A stretch of DNA of 5,762 nt from Prolixibacteraceae bacterium (GCA_016788685.1 JAEUSS010000368.1:1-5762), one strand, 5' to 3'. Positions 1 through 5,484 are shown, counted from the first letter of the stretch. A program made the numbers and translations. The notes: generated by a model from the sequence alone, not told the origin.

Positions 1-105
1 GAAGCACCGAAAGGCTCGTATATTTCGATTCCGGTGGATACGAAGATCAGGAAGTCGGATAAGCTGTACAAAATTGTGGATGCTTCGGAAGTGAAACAGC
101 AATAA
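1..105 (+). CDS. C-terminal end of a probable U32-family peptidase (partial)
   Basis: Frame +1 is open from the window edge to a TAA at 103-105 and gives 34 residues ending in ...EVKQQ. The start lies outside the window. The tail contains the stretch SYISIPVDTKIRKSDKLYKI, a short beta-rich segment. From memory it resembles the extreme C-terminus of the Bacteroidota collagenase-like U32 peptidases, whose last domain often ends in a comparable 'IP...R..DKLY' pattern. U32 proteins are proteases or RNA-modification factors (the RlhA/YegQ group) and are cytoplasmic. No catalytic residue falls inside the visible part, so the family call is tentative. What is firm is that a + strand gene with ordinary codon use ends here. 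The next gene follows after 81 bp with its own likely promoter, so co-transcription is not required. Confidence 0.5.
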   Translation, partial: EAPKGSYISIPVDTKIRKSDKLYKIVDASEVKQQ

Positions 106-136
106 ACAGTTTATAGAAATTAAATTAAAATACCAA

Positions 137-167
137 TTCAAAGAGACCGGCAATCTTCTTACTTTTG
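137..167 (+). promoter_or_regulatory. Bacteroidota-type promoter for the 925-residue protein gene
   Basis: TACTTTTG at 160-167 is a perfect match to the Bacteroidota -7 element TAnnTTTG. A weak -33 candidate, TTCA at 137-140 (consensus TTTG), lies 19 bp upstream, which is the usual spacing. Transcription would start near 173-175, giving a leader of only about 12-14 nt before the ATG at 187. No Shine-Dalgarno sequence is present in the gap, which is normal for this phylum. The -7 element is seen directly; the start site is inferred. Confidence 0.55.
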
Positions 168-186
168 AGACAAACTTTTACCCTTT

Positions 187-2964
187 ATGCGAAAAATAAT
201 TGTTGTTTCAGGACTCGTCCTTTTGGTTGCGGCGGCAGCTATACTTGGAATCAAATACTTTCCTGTCCGTCCGGATCAACCTGTGATACAAACTTTTTCA
301 ACCAAGCAGAACCCGGCTTTCAAGGCCGTTCCTCGGAAGTGTCCGCTGGTGATTGAAGTAAAAAATCAGGAGGGCTTGTTTAATACCATGAAGGGTGACA
401 GCCGCCTGTTTGCCGAATTCAGAGGCATCAGGGAGTTTGAAAATCTGTTCTCTGAAATCAGCCGGTTCAGGGATTTTGTCAGCAGCCGTTCAGGTATCAG
501 TGATTTGCTGAAAAGTAAATCAGTAATTATTTCCGTTAATCCTTCAGGAAAAAACCAGCTTGCCAATTTGTTCCTGGTCCAGTTGAACGACCAGAATGAA
601 TCGGGTTCGGTGAATGAAGTGGTTACCCGCGAACTGGGCTCTGCCTTTTCGGTTACCCGCAGAAACTATGAGAACACGGTGATATTCAGCGCCCGATCGG
701 GCAGCCTGAATTTTTATTTCGCCTGTGCGAACGACATTTTTATGGCCAGCGAAGATTTTATCCTCATCGAAGAAGCCATTCGCCAGACCAATTCCGTAAA
801 TCTGCTGAACATCCGCGAGTTTACCGAGGTCTATAAAACGATTGAGGAAACCGCTTATGCCAATATTTTCATCAACCACCTGACTATTCACCAGATGTTG
901 GCCAGGATCGTTTCTCCGGAAATCCGGAAAACAATCAGTCAGCTGGCATCCTACTCCAACTGGTCAGAGCTGGATCTGGCCGTAAAAACTTCAGAACTGG
1001 AACTGGAGGGTTACAGCGTGACCAAAGATTCGACGGATAATTACCTGAATATCTTCAGGAATCAGGAACCGCAGAAACTGACCATTGAAAAAGCTATTCC
1101 GGCAAATGCCTCATGCTTTGTGGCCTTAAACCTGAAAAATACAGGAGCCTATATCGATCAGTATGAGGCTTACCTTCGGGCAAAAGGGAATTTTTACCCC
1201 CGTGAAATGAGCCTGATGGATTTCAGGAAGAAAACAAATACCGATCCGGTGCGGCTGATCAGGGAGCTTGCCGGCAGCCAGTTTGCCGGGGTTTATACCA
1301 ACATCAATAAATCGAATCCGAAGCAGAACCGCTTTTTTGTGGCCGAAATTAATGACCATTCGGATGCCCGGGACAAGCTCGGAAAGGCTGTTTCGGAATA
1401 CAGCAAGTCGAGCAAAACCAGCGAGACGGAACTGCATACCGAATATGCCGCGAACAGCAAAAAAACGTTCGATATTTACCGGCTGCCGATCGGCAATATG
1501 CCCGAATCGCTCTTCGGACGGGCCTTTTCGGGCATCGATGCCGGGTACTTTGTGCTGTACGAAAAATACCTGATTCTGGGCGATAACCTGCCCGGGCTGA
1601 AAAGTTACCTGCAGAGCCTGGTCAGTGCCAAAACGCTGGCAACCGACTCGGTGTATCAGGACTACATCAAAGGCGCGCAACCCAAGCCGAGTTTCTTTTT
1701 GTATGCCCGGGTTCCCAAAGTCTTCAGGCTGAAAGATGTGCTGCTGAAACCTGAAGTCAGCGCGATACTTTCCGAAAACGAAGATATTATCCGCAGGTTC
1801 AGTACTTTTTCGTGGCAGTTTTCTGTTTCTGACAACATGATTAAAAACCGGGTAAACCTCAGGTACGATCCCGATGCCAAAGAAGAACCTCAGGCCGTTT
1901 GGCAGCTGAAACTCGGCGGGCAGCTGGCTCAGCAACCCAAACTGGTGCTCAACCACAAAGACCTTCCGAACCGCGAAGTGATTGTTTACGACAGCGGAAA
2001 CAACTTGTCGCTCATCAACAAAGAAGGGCTTGCTTTGTGGACGATTAACATTCCCGGCCAGATCGTTTCAGAAATTCACCAGATCGATTTGTACCACAAC
2101 AACCGCTATCAGTACATTTTCAACACCAAAACCCAGCTCTATGTCATCGACCGGATGGGCAACAACGTGGGGAAATACCCGGTGACACTCAAATCGATGG
2201 CTTCAAACGGCGTGTCGGTGGCTGAATACGGGCAGAGTAAAGAATACCGCTTTTTTGTTGCCGGAGAAGACCGGAAGGTGTATGCTTTCGACCGCGACGG
2301 AAGACTGGTGCCGAAATGGAATTTTGAAGGATCGGAAAGCCTGGTAACCCAACCAGTCAGGCATTATGACATTGACGGGAAAGATTATATCGTTTTCTCC
2401 GACAAACAGAACACCTACTTCCTCGACCGGCAAGGCAAAACCCGGGAAGGGCAGCCCGCTCCGTTCGAACGCTCGGAAAATCAGACTTATTTCTTCGGGG
2501 GCAATAACCCGCGCCTGATCTCCACCGACCAGTTGGGCCGCATTCACATTCAGGACTTTACCGGTCAGTCGGAAATTAAAGAAGTTGGTAAATTTGGCTC
2601 TGCTCACCGGTTTGTTGCCGAAGACCTGGACGGCGACGGCGCTCCGGAATACCTGTTTGCCGACGGGAAAAAGCTGATGCTGTTTGGCGCCGACGGGAAA
2701 AAGCAGGCCGAACATGCCTTCCCGGACGTGATCAGCGAAACTCCGCTGGTTTGTGCTATGGGCAACGGCGGCATCCGGATTGGTGTGGTGATTAAAGGCG
2801 AGAATAAAGTGTATCTGCTCGACAAAACCTGCACGGTGATCAGGGGATTCCCGCTCGAAGGGGATACCGACTTCATCCTCGGAAAATTTAACGACTCCAA
2901 TGGCTGGTACAACCTCCTGACGGGAGCGCAGGGAAATACCCTGGTGAACTACCGGATTGAATAA
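187..2964 (+). CDS. Membrane-anchored protein with DUF3352-like region and C-terminal beta-propeller-like domain
   Basis: The gene encodes 925 residues and begins at an ATG about 20 nt after a good -7 element. Residues 4-25 are an uninterrupted hydrophobic helix after M-R-K, with no lipobox, so a signal anchor holding the rest in the periplasm is likely. Residues ~45-565 form a large mixed alpha/beta region. It includes AIPANASCFVALNLKN, a pattern I associate loosely with DUF3352-type proteins. From ~571 (V571-W572) to the end there are repeated strands with a recurring L/V-Y-x-hydrophobic-D-R-x-G turn (for example YVIDRMGN, YAFDRDGR, YFLDRQGK), giving about six propeller-like blades of PQQ/WD type. 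D813-x-D815-G-D817-G is a calcium-binding-like loop as in FG-GAP repeats. I recognise no catalytic motif. The role is probably envelope scaffolding, sensing or protein assembly, but function is unknown. No strong terminator directly follows the stop; the first terminator-like hairpin is at 3074. Confidence 0.9.
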   Translation: MRKIIVVSGLVLLVAAAAILGIKYFPVRPDQPVIQTFSTKQNPAFKAVPRKCPLVIEVKNQEGLFNTMKGDSRLFAEFRGIREFENLFSEISRFRDFVSSRSGISDLLKSKSVIISVNPSGKNQLANLFLVQLNDQNESGSVNEVVTRELGSAFSVTRRNYENTVIFSARSGSLNFYFACANDIFMASEDFILIEEAIRQTNSVNLLNIREFTEVYKTIEETAYANIFINHLTIHQMLARIVSPEIRKTISQLASYSNWSELDLAVKTSELELEGYSVTKDSTDNYLNIFRNQEPQKLTIEKAIPANASCFVALNLKNTGAYIDQYEAYLRAKGNFYPREMSLMDFRKKTNTDPVRLIRELAGSQFAGVYTNINKSNPKQNRFFVAEINDHSDARDKLGKAVSEYSKSSKTSETELHTEYAANSKKTFDIYRLPIGNMPESLFGRAFSGIDAGYFVLYEKYLILGDNLPGLKSYLQSLVSAKTLATDSVYQDYIKGAQPKPSFFLYARVPKVFRLKDVLLKPEVSAILSENEDIIRRFSTFSWQFSVSDNMIKNRVNLRYDPDAKEEPQAVWQLKLGGQLAQQPKLVLNHKDLPNREVIVYDSGNNLSLINKEGLALWTINIPGQIVSEIHQIDLYHNNRYQYIFNTKTQLYVIDRMGNNVGKYPVTLKSMASNGVSVAEYGQSKEYRFFVAGEDRKVYAFDRDGRLVPKWNFEGSESLVTQPVRHYDIDGKDYIVFSDKQNTYFLDRQGKTREGQPAPFERSENQTYFFGGNNPRLISTDQLGRIHIQDFTGQSEIKEVGKFGSAHRFVAEDLDGDGAPEYLFADGKKLMLFGADGKKQAEHAFPDVISETPLVCAMGNGGIRIGVVIKGENKVYLLDKTCTVIRGFPLEGDTDFILGKFNDSNGWYNLLTGAQGNTLVNYRIE

Positions 2965-2995
2965 ACCTGGCAATGAGACTTAAATGCCGAACTCC

Positions 2996-3040
2996 CCGTC
3001 ATGGCGAACGGAATGAAAGACAGTGAAGTAATCTCTGCCG
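2996..3040. repeat. Degenerate interspersed repeat of the 'CGTCATTGCGAACGGAACGAAG...CAATCTC' type
   Basis: The stretch beginning CCGTCATGGCGAACGGAATG and ending GAAGTAATCTCTGCCG resembles, from memory, a widespread intergenic repeat that typically reads CGTCATTGCGA...CGAAGCAATCTC and is found near insertion sequences and REP elements in many bacteria. Only one copy lies in this window, so the call depends on that recollection. It starts about 30 bp after the preceding stop codon and runs straight into copy A of the next repeat. Confidence 0.4.
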
Positions 3041-3161
3041 GTGACGACTTACAATCCTTTTTAAAATTGAACTAACGGAGCTGCCTGTAAGGGAAGCCCC
3101 GTTTTAACATTTTTTGTAAATGGGTTACTCCTTGGTTGAGCCAGCCTGGAAAGTGCAGGTC
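3040..3161. repeat. Long imperfect direct repeat, copy A
   Basis: This ~122-bp stretch matches 3520-3643 in the same orientation with substitutions and a few 1-2 bp indels. Shared landmarks in the same order are GGTGACGA (start), AATCCTTTTT, GGAGCTGCCTG, AACATTTTTT, the exact 15-mer CCTTGGTTGAGCCAG (3130-3144 here, 3612-3626 in copy B), and a GGAAA-TGC-GG-TC end. The two copies are 480 bp apart and bracket the 21-bp array. No reading frame is shared, so this is a non-coding repeat unit. Confidence 0.85.
3074..3115 (+). terminator. Terminator-like hairpin with T-tract in copy A
   Basis: AACGGAGCT (3074-3082) pairs with AGCCCCGTT (3095-3103) with one A/C mismatch and a 12-nt loop. It is followed by TTAACATTTTTT. 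This is the first plausible intrinsic terminator after the 925-residue protein gene, 110 bp downstream of its stop. The equivalent hairpin in copy B keeps the pairing with different bases, which supports a real RNA or DNA fold. The broken T-tract makes termination efficiency uncertain. Confidence 0.45.
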
Positions 3162-3163
3162 GC

Positions 3164-3470
3164 TTTTTCCGACCGATAGTTCCGATTTTCCGACCGGATG
3201 GATTAATAATCCGACAAGAATGTCAGATTTTCCGACGGGTTCGTCGCTTTTTTCGACGGGAAGGTCTGTTTTTCCGGCAGGATGGTCTTTTTATACGACG
3301 GGAAGGTCTGTTTTTTGGTGTAAATTAGCTTCCGTGCGACGATGTTGATCGTCCGTACGACGATATTGATTGTCCGTACGACGACAATGATCGTCCGTAC
3401 GACGACAATGATCTTTTCTCCGACGAAGCTGACTTTAAAAGCGAAAATGACGTCGGAAAATACGACGAAG
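3164..3470. repeat. Degenerate 21-bp tandem array with CGACG core (about 15 units)
   Basis: A CGAC-type core recurs at exact 21-bp steps. In the first half its C lies at 3170, 3191, 3212, 3233, 3254, 3275 and 3296. The unit at 3317 is degenerate. After a one-base phase slip the core C continues at 3337, 3358, 3379, 3400, 3421, 3442 and 3463. First-half units look like TTTTCCGACGGGAAGGTCTG. Second-half units look like CGTCCGTACGACGACAATGA, with a 6-bp palindrome CGTACG in three consecutive units (3354-3359, 3375-3380, 3396-3401). The period is two helical turns of B-DNA, so all cores fall on one face of the helix. It is not a CRISPR array, because units abut with no unique spacers. Function is unknown. 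Confidence 0.85.
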
Positions 3471-3519
3471 TCATTTGTTGTGAGTGTAGCGAGATATTTA
3501 AAAAGCGCTGGAAACCGCT

Positions 3520-3643
3520 GGTGACGATGTTGTAATCCTTTTTTTAATTAAACCAATGGAGCTGCCTGCAAGGGTAGCTTCGTTTAACATTTTTTTGTAA
3601 CTTGGGTCGCACCTTGGTTGAGCCAGGCAGGAAAATGCGGATC
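3520..3643. repeat. Long imperfect direct repeat, copy B
   Basis: This is the second copy of the ~122-bp unit, in the same orientation as the one at 3040-3161. It begins GGTGACGATG, keeps the 15-mer CCTTGGTTGAGCCAG at 3612-3626, and ends in GGAAAATGCGGATC. Its last seven bases (GCGGATC, 3637-3643) also form the left arm of the first REP-like hairpin. In copy A the equivalent bases are GCAGGTC and no such palindrome follows. The two copies therefore continue into different repeat types on their right sides. Confidence 0.85.
3555..3596 (+). terminator. Terminator-like hairpin with T-tract in copy B
   Basis: AATGGAGCT (3555-3563) pairs fully with AGCTTCGTT (3576-3584), counting two G-T wobbles, around a 12-nt loop. 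AACATTTTTTT follows. Compared with copy A, three stem positions changed and pairing was kept or improved. No gene ends just upstream, so it is more likely a structural part of the repeat than a working gene terminator. Confidence 0.4.
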
Positions 3644-3653
3644 ACAGATCCGC
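3637..3653. repeat. REP-like hairpin 1 (GCGGATC stem)
   Basis: GCGGATC (3637-3643) and GATCCGC (3647-3653) form a perfect 7-bp inverted repeat around the 3-nt loop ACA. Eight bases later a second perfect hairpin follows. Such tightly paired short palindromes are typical of REP/REPIN elements in Bacteroidota genomes. Confidence 0.7.
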
Positions 3654-3661
3654 TACCAAGA

Positions 3662-3684
3662 GGTGCTGATTGCAGATCAGCACC
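3662..3684. repeat. REP-like hairpin 2 (GGTGCTGAT stem)
   Basis: GGTGCTGAT (3662-3670) and ATCAGCACC (3676-3684) form a perfect 9-bp inverted repeat around the loop TGCAG. Together with hairpin 1 it makes a ~48-bp doublet. Base composition drops to AT-rich immediately after it, so this doublet sits on the boundary between the repeat block and the gene fragment that follows. Confidence 0.75.
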
Positions 3685-3687
3685 AGC

Positions 3688-3855
3688 GCTTGCGAAGATT
3701 ATAGCATATCCGGAGGAGCAAGGCATGGCTATGATATAGGTAGTAGGTTAAATTCATACGGAACTGTTGCTGGGATAAATCCTGACATAATATTTAGTTA
3801 CTCAGATTATAAGCCATGGTGGCATGGAATTTATAGAATCCCAAGAAGATGGTAA
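3688..3855 (+). pseudogene. 3' fragment of an unrecognised gene, possibly a toxin tail
   Basis: From about 3688 one + strand frame reads through GYDIGSRLNSYGTVAGIN and SYSDYKPWWHGIYRIPRRW to a TAA at 3853-3855. The upstream part of this frame runs into the REP hairpins, so any start there (such as TTG at 3670 within the stem-loop) is not credible. This looks like the last ~55 codons of a longer gene cut by the repeat block. The peptide is rich in aromatic residues and glycine and ends in a basic, tryptophan-rich tail. Its stop overlaps the ATG of the next gene (ATGGTAA), typical of translational coupling and often seen between a toxin and its partner. I recognise no family, so the toxin idea rests only on context. 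Codon use is AT-rich like its downstream neighbours and unlike the genes before 2964. Confidence 0.5.
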
Positions 3856-4343
3856 GGTTTATTTTTACAATAATATTTGCGCTAATACTTTGTTTATGCG
3901 CTGAAAGTCAGGAAAGGAATATTGACAATAGAATGCTTTTGGAAGCCTCTTTTAACGTTGATACTATTTTCATGGAAGATTCTTTGAAAGTACATCTACT
4001 CTTTAAAAACACCTCAAATGCAGTTTTTGGCTTATATCCTGAGGGGATAATTGGATTAGTACATAATCATAAAGATTTTATTACATATAACACTCCTCAA
4101 AGAATTACCTATAAGCTACATGACTTCTCAAATACTAAGAAAGTTGTCAATTTAAATCCAGGAGATGAATATCAATGTGATTTTGGTATTCTTGCAAATG
4201 CAAATTTCTTTTATGAAGGGAAAAATACAGTGTTAGTTTATTATCATTTTTTCGATGAGCCGAATAAAAGAAAATGTAAAAAACGAGAGCCGAAGCTTTC
4301 GTTGTGGTCAACACCAATTAATATCATCATAAGAAAACAGTAA
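3849..4343 (+). CDS. Small exported beta-rich protein, possible immunity-type partner
   Basis: The gene encodes 164 residues and starts at ATG 3849, overlapping the stop of the upstream fragment by 7 bp. Residues ~4-18 (FIFTIIFALILCLCA) form a hydrophobic signal sequence with a likely cleavage near A18-E-S. Two cysteines lie in it but the context is not a clean lipobox, so periplasmic export is more likely than lipidation. The mature part alternates short strands (for example DSLKVHLLFKNTS and NTVLVYYHFF) with a 'NLNPGDEY' turn and a final STPINIIIRK strand, suggesting an Ig-like beta-sandwich. No catalytic motif is visible. The coupling to a gene fragment suggests it served the upstream protein, for example as an immunity protein or chaperone. 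That is inference; the family is not recognised. The gene is strongly AT-rich, consistent with horizontal transfer. Confidence 0.75.
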   Translation: MVRFIFTIIFALILCLCAESQERNIDNRMLLEASFNVDTIFMEDSLKVHLLFKNTSNAVFGLYPEGIIGLVHNHKDFITYNTPQRITYKLHDFSNTKKVVNLNPGDEYQCDFGILANANFFYEGKNTVLVYYHFFDEPNKRKCKKREPKLSLWSTPINIIIRKQ

Positions 4344-4372
4344 ATGGCAAAAGCCCGGACATTGCCGCACTA

Positions 4373-4423
4373 CCCCTCGTTACCCACACTGCCCCTCGTT
4401 TGAGCGATAGCGGTAACGAGGGG
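4373..4423. repeat. REP-like nested inverted repeat upstream of the RAYT gene
   Basis: CCCCTCGTTACC (4373-4384) and CCCCTCGTT (4392-4400) can each pair with the single right arm GGTAACGAGGGG (4412-4423), giving two alternative hairpins: 12 bp with a long loop, or 9 bp with a 14-nt loop. The stretch 4383-4402 is an exact 20-bp inverted match to 5049-5068 on the far side of the transposase gene. Confidence 0.8.
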
Positions 4424-4506
4424 TTATTGGTTTTGTGTTTGCAACGCAGTTTGGAGTAAAGCTTTTATACAAGGATATTCAGATTCAGTATCTTGCAGCT
4501 AAAAAA

Positions 4507-5004
4507 CTGACGGCAGAGAATTACTTCATCAAAGATCAGAACGCTGTTTATTACCTGACATTTACCATCGTAGATTGGGTTGATGTGTTTACCCGGGAAG
4601 CGTATAAAGCGGTAATTGCCGACTCGTTGAATTATTGTATCGGGCATAAGGGCCTTGAAGTATTTGCCTGGTGTTTAATGTCGAATCATCTGCATTTGGT
4701 CTGCAGGGCGACAACGATTCTGGATAAAATGAAAACGGAGCCGGAAAGCCGGAGGGATTGGATGCTTTATCGTTTTGAATTTGCCGGTAAATTTGATCAC
4801 CGCATATCGAAATACCGGTTCTGGGAAGACACCAATCATGCAATACAGCTTGACAGCACAAGTTTGATTGAGCAGAAAATGAACTATACTCATGATAATC
4901 GGGTAAGGGCAATGATTGTTGGCAGACAGGAAGATTATCTTTACAGTTCGGCCAGGGATTATGCCGGAGAAAAAGGACTGGTTAATGTCCAAACCATTTT
5001 GTAA
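4507..5004 (+). pseudogene. REP-associated tyrosine transposase (Y1/HUH family), internally deleted
   Basis: The protein has the RAYT/Y1 transposase layout: an N-terminal strand YYLTFTIVDWVDVFTR, a helix, then the metal-binding HUH motif in SNHLHLV (codons at 4681-4701), and a C-terminal ESRRDWML / RFWEDTNHAIQL / EDYLYSSARDYAGEKGL block typical of the Bacteroidota members. HUH transposases cut and join single-stranded DNA through a tyrosine located after the HUH motif. Here the sequence jumps from HLVCRA directly to TTILDKMK. Relatives, as I remember them, carry ~20 residues of the 'RDFKKxTSK' kind there, including the usual tyrosine region, so an in-frame deletion near 4708-4716 is likely. 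The frame extends 5' to a GTG at 4435, but 4435-4506 includes REP-like sequence. The codon where relatives start (before TAEN) is CTG at 4507, suggesting start loss. The YTHDNRVRA stretch also departs from the usual NNPVRA. Probably inactive. Confidence 0.75.
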
Positions 5005-5038
5005 TGAATAGAATAATGTGCAAACTCCAAGCCATTTA

Positions 5039-5059
5039 CCCCTCGTTGCAAACGAGGGG
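5039..5059. repeat. REP-like hairpin downstream of the RAYT gene
   Basis: CCCCTCGTT (5039-5047) and AACGAGGGG (5051-5059) form a perfect 9-bp stem with a GCA loop. It uses the same stem sequence as the upstream REP but lacks the ~10 loop bases (around 4403-4412) present there. It may also act as a weak end of transcription for the transposase gene, though no T-tract follows. Confidence 0.8.
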
Positions 5060-5136
5060 CAGTGTGGGTTAATATTGCAACTATTCATTTAAATTCACGG
5101 GGACAAATTCATATTGTACCCAAATACTAAAAAACT

Positions 5137-5424
5137 ATGGAAAAAGAAGAACTTATCTTGGCGTTCCATTATGCTATGCTTACAAATATCAAGTCAAACT
5201 TTAGAATGATTTGTATTGATTGGAACACTAACAAGTGGATAAAAATAAGAGTTTATTCTGATACAGATCCGTGTGAAGATGATTATGAACTAGTTTCCTG
5301 TATTTTAACCGATCTAAGTCATGAAGTGGTTTTTGAGAAGTGGATAAAGGAAGTTATTTATTGTGATATCCCATTACATGAATTAGATAGGTTACAATGC
5401 GTTTTATACGCAAGGCATGAATAA
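5137..5424 (+). CDS. Small cytoplasmic protein resembling toxin-immunity proteins
   Basis: The gene encodes 95 residues and starts at ATG 5137 after an AT-rich leader without a Shine-Dalgarno sequence, as is usual in Bacteroidota. There is no signal peptide or membrane segment. The order is an N-terminal helix (ELILAFHYAMLTNI), a strand pair around NFRMICIDWN and KWIKIRVYSD, an acidic stretch DPCEDDYELV, a second helix with more acidic residues, and a final strand ending CVLYARHE. This layout resembles, from memory, a family of ~90-100-residue acidic immunity-like proteins that begin with 'YA.L.NI..N.R' and end in 'VY.R.E', common in polymorphic-toxin loci. I cannot give a Pfam name with confidence. 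No cognate toxin is adjacent; the nearest candidate is the fragment ending at 3855. An orphan immunity gene is the simplest reading, and AT-rich codon use fits horizontal transfer. Confidence 0.7.
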   Translation: MEKEELILAFHYAMLTNIKSNFRMICIDWNTNKWIKIRVYSDTDPCEDDYELVSCILTDLSHEVVFEKWIKEVIYCDIPLHELDRLQCVLYARHE

Positions 5425-5484
5425 TTACCTGCTCCCACAACTACCGATAAAACGCCACAAATTGGTCCTAAAAAATAACAAATC

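Larger units (their letters stand above)
4373..5068 (+). mobile_element. RAYT module: transposase gene bounded by inverted REP elements
   Basis: The left end carries CCCACACTGCCCCTCGTTTG (4383-4402) and the right end its exact reverse complement (5049-5068). Inside, both sides also share AACGAGGGGT in inverted orientation (4415-4424 and 5038-5047) and a short TTGGAG match (4451-4456 and the complement CTCCAA at 5025-5030). A single REP-associated tyrosine transposase gene lies between. In this family the transposase acts on REP hairpins and normally stays with a pair of them. The gene looks damaged, so the module is probably immobile. Exact element limits cannot be set from one copy. Confidence 0.7.

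Noticed and set aside
2203..2973. 256-codon open frame on the - strand
   Set aside because: It lies wholly antisense to the well-supported 925-residue protein, has no recognisable domain, and arises from that gene's codon bias. The same applies to the - strand frame at 1126-1956.
3136..3348. 70-codon + strand frame with repeated FPTG-like heptads
   Set aside because: It begins inside repeat copy A and stays open because the 21-bp period preserves frame. There is no start context and no conserved protein-like sequence outside the repeat.
3164..3470. CRISPR array
   Set aside because: Units are 21 bp long and directly adjacent, with no unique spacers and no conserved palindromic repeat of normal CRISPR length. 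No cas gene is visible.
3342..3524. 60-codon + strand frame reading (L/M)IVRTT heptads
   Set aside because: It is a by-product of the 21-bp array: the unit is a multiple of three and the competing frame is more regular. It has no upstream signals.
3040..3643. Integron cassette with attC-like ends
   Set aside because: GTTTAAC-like bases occur in both repeat copies, but paired RYYYAAC and GTTRRRY core sites with the expected attC arrangement were not found, and the enclosed DNA has no gene.
3544..3726. 60-codon - strand frame containing ADLQSAP
   Set aside because: The peptide is the translation of the REP hairpins and repeat copy B. Such peptides appear as false ORFs wherever these repeats occur.
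2965..3850. tRNA, rRNA or riboswitch in the long gene-free stretch
   Set aside because: No cloverleaf, rRNA signature or known riboswitch core was seen. The folds present are repeat-associated hairpins.
4435..4506. GTG start and 24-residue N-terminal extension of the RAYT
   Set aside because: The GTTTGCAACGCAGTTTGGAG stretch looks like REP-type sequence, and the family normally starts near the TAENYF residues. The extension is most likely read-through of non-coding DNA.
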